Assembly (NCBI GenBank): GCA_014379065.1
Contig: JACMMM010000648.1
Coordinates: forward strand, 1-5,476
Source: Saprospiraceae bacterium
Lineage (GTDB): Bacteria > Bacteroidota > Bacteroidia > Chitinophagales > Saprospiraceae
Direction: 5' to 3'
Length of the DNA stretch: 5,476 nt
This document shows, in pieces, positions 1-5,476 of this stretch; position 1 is the stretch's first letter; every line of letters starts with the position of its first letter. Made by a program: the position numbers and the translations under genes. The notes beneath the pieces were generated by a model. The model was given only the letters and a program-made list of their open reading frames with translations, did not search any database and was not told where the DNA came from.

Positions 1-1569
1 CCCGGCTCTGGCAGCATTGTCCACAACACACAGATTCGAGGCAATTACGCCATAACTTCTTGGTACACACAAGGTGTAACCATTGTGGACGTAACAAATC
101 CGAGCTTTTTGGTGGAGACCGGCAGCTACGACACTTACCCGCAAGGTTCAGGAGGTTCGTTTGATGGGTGTTGGGGCGTGTACCCGTATTTACCCTCCGG
201 CAACTTGGTAGCGAGCAATATCACGCCCGGCGAGCTTTGGGTGTTAAGCCCAACTTATGAACGCGCTTGCTATCTGGAAGGAAAAATCACGGATGCTGCC
301 AACGGGCTGCCGCTCTCCGGCGCGACGGTGCAGATTGTGGGATTCAACACGTCCGCCAAGACCACAGGCGCGAACGGCCTCTATCACACAGGCACTGCCC
401 AGTCTGGCACGGTGCAGGTACGAGTGATTAAATTTGGTTATCAACCCGTTTTTACCTCGGCCAATCTGATCACTGGCGAAGTGACCACGCTTGATGTGGC
501 GCTCTCGATCGCTTCTAATTACACGATTGGCGGGAAGGTGGTGCTCGCTAGCAATGCGGCCCCCGTACCCAATGCCCATGTCGCTATTGTTTCGCCCGAT
601 GCAAGCTTCGAGGTAACTACAGATGCCAACGGGCAGTTCAGCATTCCCAACGTGGTAGGTGGACTTTATGATATCGTGGCTGGTGGCTGGGGTTACCGCT
701 ACAAGGTGCAAAACCAGGTAATAACCGACAACCAACAATTCGTGCTCGAATTGGAAGAAGGTTATCAGGACGATTTTGTGTTCGATTACGGCTGGCAACA
801 AAGTGGCACTTCCACTCAAGGAAAGTGGGAGCGCACCGATGCCCCACTCGCGGTAATTTTCAATGGGCTTACCCTCGCCCCAGGGGAAGATGTATCCGGT
901 GACGTGGGTTTTTCCTGCTATGTGACAGGAAACGCTTCTCCTGATCTTGCTGCAGACGATGTGGAAAGTGGCACCTCCATCCTGCAATCCCCCATCATGG
1001 ATTTGAGTAATTACCTGAACCCGCGCATTTCAGCACAGGTATTTTGTCTTTCCGCCAATGTTCTACAACAGTTCGTGGATTCCATTAAAGTTTACGTCAG
1101 CAATGGCACACAAGAAAAACTCGCTTGGAAACGCAAGGGCGACAGTTTTGATTGGCAGTTGATGGAGTTTGACGTAACGGATTTTGTGTCGCTCAGCAGC
1201 ACCATGAGCATCCGCGTGGTTTGTTTTGACAATCCAAGCGGCGCCGTATTTGATACCTACGAGGCCGCGTTTGACCAATTCAATGTAGAAGATCAGCCGC
1301 TTGGCAATAAGGACCTGGAGCTTACGGCAACACTATCTGCCATGCCCAACCCTTTCAACGGGACAACCATGGTCACGTACGAAAACGTTGAAAAGCAAAG
1401 CGTGCTAAAGGTTTTTGACCTCGCCGGGCAATTGGTGCAAGCCCTTGACCTCGAAGGCGGTTCCGGGCAAGCCATCATTGGCACCAACCTATCCAACGGG
1501 GTTTACTTTGTCCGAATCGAACAGAAAGGGCAGGCCTCCAAGCCTTTGAAGGTGGTGAAAGTGAATTGA
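1..1569 (+). CDS. Secreted multi-domain protein: choice-of-anchor B / LVIVD propeller end, two carboxypeptidase-regulatory-like domains, T9SS sorting domain (5' partial)
   Basis: The frame is open from base 1 (no stop, no credible start inside), so the beginning lies outside the window; 522 residues are visible before the TGA at 1567-1569. A GTG at 85 is only an internal Val codon, because the propeller motif runs straight through it. Residue numbers below count base 1 as residue 1. Residues ~8-82 carry the HN..IRG.YA..SWY..G..IVDV pattern and GCWGVYPYLPSGN, the signature end of choice-of-anchor B proteins built on LVIVD beta-propeller repeats. Residues ~92-168 and ~174-251 are two carboxypeptidase-D regulatory-like (transthyretin-like) beta-sandwiches: each has a G(K) start, a 'P..(G/N)A.V' strand, a T-(G/D)ANG turn and a G-Y near the end. 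Residues ~256-430 have the KWER, VTG and 'DDVESGT..LQSP' motifs of a beta-sandwich seen in secreted Bacteroidota peptidases. Residues 448-522 are a type A T9SS sorting domain (PNPF, VFDLAG, NGVYFVRIE, basic end). The protein is probably exported and surface-anchored or released; ligand and function are unknown. No peptidase active site is visible. Confidence 0.9.
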   Translation, partial: PGSGSIVHNTQIRGNYAITSWYTQGVTIVDVTNPSFLVETGSYDTYPQGSGGSFDGCWGVYPYLPSGNLVASNITPGELWVLSPTYERACYLEGKITDAANGLPLSGATVQIVGFNTSAKTTGANGLYHTGTAQSGTVQVRVIKFGYQPVFTSANLITGEVTTLDVALSIASNYTIGGKVVLASNAAPVPNAHVAIVSPDASFEVTTDANGQFSIPNVVGGLYDIVAGGWGYRYKVQNQVITDNQQFVLELEEGYQDDFVFDYGWQQSGTSTQGKWERTDAPLAVIFNGLTLAPGEDVSGDVGFSCYVTGNASPDLAADDVESGTSILQSPIMDLSNYLNPRISAQVFCLSANVLQQFVDSIKVYVSNGTQEKLAWKRKGDSFDWQLMEFDVTDFVSLSSTMSIRVVCFDNPSGAVFDTYEAAFDQFNVEDQPLGNKDLELTATLSAMPNPFNGTTMVTYENVEKQSVLKVFDLAGQLVQALDLEGGSGQAIIGTNLSNGVYFVRIEQKGQASKPLKVVKVN

Positions 1570-1607
1570 GAAAGACCCAACATAAGTCATCCCAGATTTT
1601 CGGAATA

Positions 1608-1769
1608 GGTGCGTAGCACCCAAAACGTCGGTAGTAAAGTCGGTTACAAGTATTTGGGAGGTGCGTAGCACCGGAACATGCACTCGTTTAAGCCGTGTTT
1701 GTTCCGGTGCTACGCACCTTTTCTACGCATCGATTGGCATTTCTACCGACGTTTAGGGTGCTACGCACC
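1608..1769. repeat. Four copies of palindromic 13-mer GGTGCGTAGCACC in mirror orientation
   Basis: The 13-mer GGTGCGTAGCACC is at 1608-1620 and 1660-1672, and its reverse complement GGTGCTACGCACC at 1706-1718 and 1757-1769. Start-to-start distances are 52, 46 and 51 bases. Each copy is itself an imperfect palindrome (GGTGC, a 3-base centre GTA/TAC, GCACC), so orientation is set only by the centre. The outer two copies continue inward as a shared 27-nt arm (GTCGGTAG side, one mismatch). The inner two share a different flank (GGAACA / TGTTCC). A fragment of the motif, CTACGCA, occurs at 1723-1729. Such short palindromes usually belong to a genome-wide family, but that cannot be tested from one window. 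Confidence 0.85.
1659..1719. repeat. Perfect 20-bp inverted repeat with 21-base loop
   Basis: Arm 1659-1678 (AGGTGCGTAGCACCGGAACA) is exactly complementary to 1700-1719. The 21-base loop 1679-1699 can add a short inner stem (1680-1683 with 1695-1698, one G-U pair) after a T-T mismatch. This is the core of the larger nested structure. There is no run of T after the right arm long enough to make a clear + strand intrinsic terminator (only TTTT at 1719-1722, beginning at the last arm base), so a terminator role for the upstream + gene is possible but weak. Confidence 0.85.
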
Positions 1770-1831
1770 ATTAAGGCACCAAAAAAAGCATGAACCAATC
1801 CAAAATTCGGGGTGACTCATATTGGGATGTT

Positions 1832-1864
1832 ACCCGTCCTACGGCTTGAAGCCGTAGGACGGGT
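1832..1864. terminator. Strong GC-rich hairpin just past the 3' end of the - strand gene (possible transcript-end hairpin)
   Basis: Arms 1832-1845 (ACCCGTCCTACGGC) and 1851-1864 (GCCGTAGGACGGGT) are perfectly complementary over 14 bp; T1846-A1850 makes a 15th pair, leaving a TGA loop. The hairpin sits 6 bases beyond the stop codon of the 706-residue - strand gene, where a terminator would be expected. However, neither side has a T-run in the direction of transcription (AACATCCC follows on the - strand, TCTCAC on the + strand), so it is not a classical intrinsic terminator. It may instead be a 3'-end stabilising hairpin or another dispersed palindrome. The hairpin itself is certain; its function is inferred. 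Confidence 0.5.
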
Positions 1865-1870
1865 TCTCAC

Positions 1871-3991
1871 TTAAATCTTCATCAATTTCTCTACTGAGCG
1901 GCTTCCGCCAGATTCTATTTCGAGGAAATACACCCCTCGCGGCAAATGCCCCAGCCCTGAAAACAGGATTTCTGCATCGGAAAATGGTTCTCCAGGCAAA
2001 ACGATCTGCTTGCCAAGCATATCATACAAACGAGCCGTTGTGACCGATTTTATCTTAGCAAATTGAACCGAAAAATGATCGCTGAACGGGTTGGGGAAAG
2101 CAGTTAATCCAGAAAAATCGGCAGGCTCGGCGGCTGGGACGGTGGGCAATTCGCCGTTGGTTTTGCGGCGGTAAATTTTGTTCTCCGTGCTTGCAAAAAC
2201 CTCTTCTTCAAATATTTCAAGCCAGGTAGCATTGCCTTCCATGCCCTCCGAAAAAGGCTGCCAAGTATCCGCTTGATCCGTGGAAATGCCTGCCTGAAGC
2301 CCTAATCCCGTTGCAAAAATGGTGTCGGCTGAACATTCAATGATCCACAAGGGGAGCAGGTGTTCTGTCCACGATTGCCCGGCATCGGTAGAGACAAAGT
2401 AGCGTGCCTCAAGTGTGTCCTGTGTGAAATCACCTGTAGGTTCGTCCACGATATAGGTATCGCCTTTTACAAAAATTGTAAATTTTGGCCGGTTGCTTCC
2501 TGCAAATGGGATGGGTGTGGTAGAAATTTGCTCAAATGTTTGGGCTGAAGCATCCCAACGATAAAGCAGGTTCAGCGTGTCACACAGATATAAATGCCCG
2601 TTGGAAACCGCCAATGTTGTTGGGTAAAGGCTGCCAATCGAAGACGATAGACTTTTCCAGTTGAGGCCTTGGTTGTCTGAATATTGTGGTTGAAGAATTC
2701 TCAGGCCAATATAATCCCATCCGAACAACTGTCCTCCAGCTTCTTCCATTCGATAATTGCCATACGCTGGGCTACCATCTTCATTTTTCCCTGGCTCAAA
2801 AGTCTGCCCACCGTCGCTGGAAACCAATACTTGTCCGCTGCTCGAAACGAGTGTGATATAGTCGCCCTCCACCGCAAAGCTTTGTATTTGTCTCAATTCA
2901 AAATCGGGCGCAATCAATTCCCAGTGCTGCTTATCAGGCTTGAGCCGATAAAACCCCATTCCGGGTGTAGCGTATAGGTTCCCATCAAAAGCCTGTAGTT
3001 TGCCGCTGGTATTAATACCTTGAACTTTGTGCCAAGAAGTGCCATCGTTGCTAAGGGACACTCCATTGTAATAGATCGGGCGCAAGAGTTTTTCACCCGT
3101 AGAGACTACCCCAAGACCTGTCCGAGACCTCTCTGGCAAATTGAGATCCTCGAACACTCCAGTGGACAAATCTGCCACCACGGCATAGCTTGAAAATTTG
3201 CGGAATGCATAAAGTTTGCCTTGGTGCAGCGCGAAAATATCATAGGGGTGGTCGCCCTCGGAGGGAATGGGCATGGTCTTCCATGTGGCGCCATTGTCTT
3301 CGGAGAGATAGAGAAAATCCCCGATTTGAAACAGCGTACTACTCAAAAGTATCTTGTCCCCTTTCTTGATTCGTAGTTGAACGTAATTCGGAAAGACCGA
3401 AAGTGTATCCCAAGATGAGCCTCCATCGGAAGATTCCAGAAGGGCTTTTTCATTGCTTCGATACATCTTGCCAGCATCCGGGATAAAAGTAAAAAGCGCT
3501 TCGGGAGAAACGAATTCCCAAGTTGCGCCAAAGTCGCCCGTTCTATAAACACCATAGAGAGAGCCTGCTTTTCGAGTGTAGGCATAATGGCCAAACACCT
3601 GCTCTGGAGCATACAAAGAATCATTTGGATTCATTGTCACTTCTGTCCAGGTCGCGCCATCGTCGGTAGATTGAAATGACTTTCGGTAAAATGGAAAGGG
3701 CAAGTTGGCATCAAAAGATGCTACAGCATTGAGGCCATCCGTTGAAACAAAGCACCTTGAGTCCATCAGTGGCACTTTAGCCCAATGTTCGCCACCGTCT
3801 GTAGACCTCCATAGGCCATCGTAGCTGGTAGCGAAGACGGAGCTCTCCCCTTTGCATACACTTAAAATCTTGCCACCAGGTAGGCCATCTATTTCCAGCC
3901 ATTGAGATTTCAAGCAAAAAGGGGCTACACAAAAAAGCACCATAAGTGTAAGCTTGGAAAAATAGCCGTTGTGTTTAAATGATTTTTTCAT
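1871..3991 (-). CDS. Secreted BNR/Asp-box repeat (YCF48/sortilin-like beta-propeller) protein with T9SS sorting domain
   Basis: Complete 706-residue protein, ATG at 3991-3989 and TAA at 1873-1871. The ATG is chosen because a signal peptide follows at once: basic MKKSFKH, hydrophobic core at residues 14-27 (LTLMVLF...), likely cut near Ser29/Gln30 before WLEI. The Cys residues at 21 and 26 do not form a lipobox. About ten Asp-box motifs (S-x-D-x-G-x-T-W type) follow at residues 63-70, 108-115, 151-158, 187-194, 230-237, 314-320, 391-398, 438-445, 534-541 and 570-577, the last with Ala in place of the Gly. This pattern is that of BNR/YCF48/Vps10-like beta-propellers; the catalytic residues of sialidases are not recognisable, so enzymatic activity should not be assumed. 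Residues 632-706 form a T9SS type A sorting domain (FPNPFSDHF, LYDMLGKQ, LPRGVYFLEI, VEKLMKI). Its tandem paralogue lies 58 bases upstream, and the two are probably co-transcribed. No clear Shine-Dalgarno or TAnnTTTG promoter is visible in the 58-base gap. Ligand unknown. Confidence 0.92.
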   Translation of the reverse strand: MKKSFKHNGYFSKLTLMVLFCVAPFCLKSQWLEIDGLPGGKILSVCKGESSVFATSYDGLWRSTDGGEHWAKVPLMDSRCFVSTDGLNAVASFDANLPFPFYRKSFQSTDDGATWTEVTMNPNDSLYAPEQVFGHYAYTRKAGSLYGVYRTGDFGATWEFVSPEALFTFIPDAGKMYRSNEKALLESSDGGSSWDTLSVFPNYVQLRIKKGDKILLSSTLFQIGDFLYLSEDNGATWKTMPIPSEGDHPYDIFALHQGKLYAFRKFSSYAVVADLSTGVFEDLNLPERSRTGLGVVSTGEKLLRPIYYNGVSLSNDGTSWHKVQGINTSGKLQAFDGNLYATPGMGFYRLKPDKQHWELIAPDFELRQIQSFAVEGDYITLVSSSGQVLVSSDGGQTFEPGKNEDGSPAYGNYRMEEAGGQLFGWDYIGLRILQPQYSDNQGLNWKSLSSSIGSLYPTTLAVSNGHLYLCDTLNLLYRWDASAQTFEQISTTPIPFAGSNRPKFTIFVKGDTYIVDEPTGDFTQDTLEARYFVSTDAGQSWTEHLLPLWIIECSADTIFATGLGLQAGISTDQADTWQPFSEGMEGNATWLEIFEEEVFASTENKIYRRKTNGELPTVPAAEPADFSGLTAFPNPFSDHFSVQFAKIKSVTTARLYDMLGKQIVLPGEPFSDAEILFSGLGHLPRGVYFLEIESGGSRSVEKLMKI
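2001..2170. repeat. Duplicated 3' coding segment (linker plus sorting domain), second copy at 4180-4349
   Basis: Bases 2001-2170 align without gaps to 4180-4349 (constant offset 2179). By eye there are 20 differences in 170, about 88% identity. The segment codes, on the - strand, for the TNGELPTVPA linker and the first half of the T9SS sorting domain in both paralogues. It is clearly closer at DNA level than the propeller regions further upstream, where the proteins differ at many positions and by small indels. This marks the pair as a tandem gene duplication. Confidence 0.8.
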
Positions 3992-4049
3992 TCTAAAGTG
4001 GTTTGATCAACATGAAGCGAAAGCTGGTTTAGCGCCGCAGGGTGGTTTT

Positions 4050-5476
4050 TTAAAACTTCATCATTTTCTCAACGATGCTGCCCCCGCCGAATCCGATTTC
4101 GAGGAAATAAACACCTCGCGGCAAATGCCCCACTCCTGAAAACAGAATTTCTTCGTCGAAAAATTGTTCTCTAGGCAAAACGATCTGCCTGCCAAGCATA
4201 TCGTATAAACGAGCCGTTGTGATCGGTTTTTGCTTAGAAAATTGAACCGAAAAATGATCGCTGAATGGGTTGGGGAAAGCAGACAACCCAATGAAATCGG
4301 TAGGCTCGACAGCTGGGACCGTGGGCAATTCGCCATTGGTTTTGCGGCGATATACCTGGTTAAAACTGCTTGCAAAAACCTCTCCATCCAATACATCGAG
4401 CCAGAAGGGATCACTCTCCATTCCCTCCGAAAAGCTTTGCCAAGTTGCAGCCTGATCCATCGAAATCGTAAAAGGTTCATATAGATTAGTGGCAAAAATG
4501 GTGTCGCCTGAACTTACTATGTTGCCCAAGCCAACAGGGTATTCCGTCCAGGATTGCCCCGCATCTGTGGAAACAAAACAGTGCGTAGCAATACCATACC
4601 AAGAGTTGTCAAACGCAGGCTCTGTCACGATATAAGTTTCATCTTTCACAAAGATGGGGCAAAAAGAATACGTCTCTTCGGTACCATGAAAAGGAATTGG
4701 GGCGGTTGATATTTGGTCAAAAATTTGGGTTGTAATATTCCAACGGTATAACATACCCGTAGAATCAATGAGGTGAATCAGACCATTAGATGCATCCATT
4801 TTTAGTGGAGCCAGCCCATCAAAAACAGGCTTGAGGCTTTTCCACTTAAACCCATGATCATCAGAGTATTTGGCGTTTCTCAGGCCTTCGCCAAAGTTGT
4901 AGTCCCAGCCGAACAAGCGGCCGCCAGATTTCCCCATGTTGGTAATACCGGAGAGCAAGCTCCCGTTTTCTTCGTTTTTTGCAGGTTTAAAAGATTGTCC
5001 GCCATCGCTTGATACCCATAAGGCGGCTCCACCTGCGACGATGGCGATATAATTACTATCCACCCACATACCCTGTACTTGTTTCAACTCGAATTCAGGA
5101 GCAATGGATTCCCAATGCAGTTTGTCCGCTGTCAACCTATAAATTCCTGAACCTGGGATGGCGTACAAACGGCCATCAAACACTTTGATCATGCCTCCTG
5201 ATTGATTGAAGTTCATGGGTTTGTGCCAATTGCTACCATCGGAGCTGGTGAGCAGTCCCGACAAAAAAACGGACACGAAAAGGTCATTTCCAACAGAAAG
5301 GACATCGCCCTCCACAGTCTCCCCTTCGGGCAAATGGACATTTTGGAACGTTGAAAAGGTCAAATCCGAAACCAATGCTTCTTTCCCATTGTATCGAAAA
5401 GCATATACTTTGTTTTGATGAAACAAAAATCGGTTGAATTCTCCAAAATTCAGCGCCGGCAATGGGATAGCATTCC
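4050..5476 (-). CDS. Tandem paralogue: BNR/Asp-box repeat protein with T9SS sorting domain (5' partial)
   Basis: The frame is open to the window edge; 474 full codons are visible, ending at TAA 4052-4050. A TTG at 5462 is not the start, because homology to the downstream gene continues through it: NAIPLP at the edge aligns with residues 238-243 of the 706-residue neighbour. About 237 residues including the signal peptide are therefore probably missing from view. The edge bases give an xGG codon that lines up with the Trp of an Asp-box in the paralogue. Five Asp-box-like motifs are visible: SSDGSNW, SSDGGQSF, SDDHGFKW, STDAGQSW and SMDQAATW. The last 75 residues (bases 4053-4277) are a T9SS type A sorting domain with FPNPFSDHF, LYDMLGRQ, LPRGVYFLEI and VEKMMKF. 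The two proteins share architecture and many blocks (FGWDY, PIPF, FVSTDAGQSWTE, RRKTNGELPTVPA). Role: exported beta-propeller protein, ligand unknown. Confidence 0.9.
   Translation of the reverse strand, partial: NAIPLPALNFGEFNRFLFHQNKVYAFRYNGKEALVSDLTFSTFQNVHLPEGETVEGDVLSVGNDLFVSVFLSGLLTSSDGSNWHKPMNFNQSGGMIKVFDGRLYAIPGSGIYRLTADKLHWESIAPEFELKQVQGMWVDSNYIAIVAGGAALWVSSDGGQSFKPAKNEENGSLLSGITNMGKSGGRLFGWDYNFGEGLRNAKYSDDHGFKWKSLKPVFDGLAPLKMDASNGLIHLIDSTGMLYRWNITTQIFDQISTAPIPFHGTEETYSFCPIFVKDETYIVTEPAFDNSWYGIATHCFVSTDAGQSWTEYPVGLGNIVSSGDTIFATNLYEPFTISMDQAATWQSFSEGMESDPFWLDVLDGEVFASSFNQVYRRKTNGELPTVPAVEPTDFIGLSAFPNPFSDHFSVQFSKQKPITTARLYDMLGRQIVLPREQFFDEEILFSGVGHLPRGVYFLEIGFGGGSIVEKMMKF

Larger units (their letters stand above)
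1576..1826. repeat. Nested inverted-repeat element filling the convergent intergenic region
   Basis: Three pairs of inverted arms are arranged like nested brackets. The outermost pair, 1576-1606 against 1797-1826, matches at about 24 of 31 aligned positions by eye; most differences are transitions, plus one single-base gap. The middle pair, 1608-1634 against 1743-1769, matches at 26 of 27. The inner pair, 1659-1678 against 1700-1719, is a perfect 20-bp match. A ~27-base unpaired stretch (1770-1796, with an A7 run at 1781-1787) separates the middle and outer right arms, while the left arms abut. As RNA or single-stranded DNA the segment could fold into one long branched or bulged hairpin. The element begins 6 bases after the stop of the + strand gene. 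It encodes no transposase. It could be a MITE- or REP-like dispersed element, or a structured 3' region; no target-site duplication was seen. Confidence 0.75.

Noticed and set aside
244..987. 247-residue open frame antisense to the + strand gene
   Set aside because: The opposite strand has clear, continuous recognisable domains over the same bases; this frame has no recognisable motif and is a shadow.
1489..1683. 64-residue open frame on the - strand across the + gene end and the intergenic palindromes
   Set aside because: It overlaps the sorting domain of the + gene antisense and is otherwise translated repeat sequence; no start signal or family resemblance.
1608..1769. CRISPR array, suggested by a repeated palindromic unit at ~50-base spacing
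   Set aside because: The repeat is only 13 bases, copies are in opposite orientations, the 'spacers' pair with each other as inverted arms, and no cas gene is present.
1871..3991. Sialidase function, suggested by many Asp-boxes
   Set aside because: Asp-boxes are structural turns shared by many propellers; the N-terminal RIP motif and arginine triad of sialidases are not recognisable.
4003..4010. TTGATCAA 8-base palindrome in the gap between the two - strand genes
   Set aside because: Too short to separate from chance, and there is no second half-site or promoter nearby to make it an operator.
3992..4049. Possible promoter or terminator in the 58-base gap between the paralogues
   Set aside because: No TAnnTTTG-type -7 box with a suitable -33 element, and no hairpin plus T-run, could be seen; co-transcription is the simpler reading.
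4061..4495. 144-residue - strand open frame overlapping the end of the second Asp-box gene
   Set aside because: It is a frame-shifted reading of the T9SS sorting domain region; the main frame shows PNPF, LYDMLG and GVYFLEI.

Overview
The window looks like a chromosomal piece of a Bacteroidota genome, most plausibly from the Saprospiraceae or a related marine or environmental lineage (family is inference). The main reason is that all three genes encode large secreted proteins that end in the same kind of ~75-residue type IX secretion (T9SS) C-terminal sorting domain: a PNPF motif, a 'VFD/LYD..G' strand, a 'G-VYF..I' strand and a basic tail. T9SS is confined to this phylum and its relatives. 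Gene starts also lack a clear Shine-Dalgarno sequence, as is usual there.

Layout: (1) Bases 1-1569, + strand: the 3' part of a gene for a multi-domain secreted protein. It has the end of a choice-of-anchor B / LVIVD beta-propeller, two carboxypeptidase-regulatory-like beta-sandwich domains, a beta-sandwich of the type found in secreted peptidases, and a T9SS sorting domain. (2) Bases 1570-1870: a 301-base intergenic region between two convergent genes, packed with inverted repeats. A nested mirror-symmetric structure (about 1576-1826) contains four copies of the 13-mer GGTGCGTAGCACC, two in each orientation, and is followed by a separate perfect 15-bp hairpin (1831-1865 region). (3) Bases 1871-3991, - strand: a complete 706-residue BNR/Asp-box (YCF48/sortilin-like) repeat protein with signal peptide and T9SS sorting domain. 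(4) Bases 4050-5476, - strand: the 3' part of a tandem paralogue of gene 3, cut by the window edge. Genes 3 and 4 are 58 bases apart with no visible terminator between them, so they are probably co-transcribed, with gene 4 upstream.

Taken together this is a surface/secretome locus: exported beta-propeller and adhesin-like proteins delivered by T9SS. No catalytic residues, RNA genes, CRISPR array, transposase or defence module could be supported. The least ordinary items are the nested palindromic element between the convergent genes and the tandem duplication, whose sorting-domain end is the best-preserved part at DNA level.
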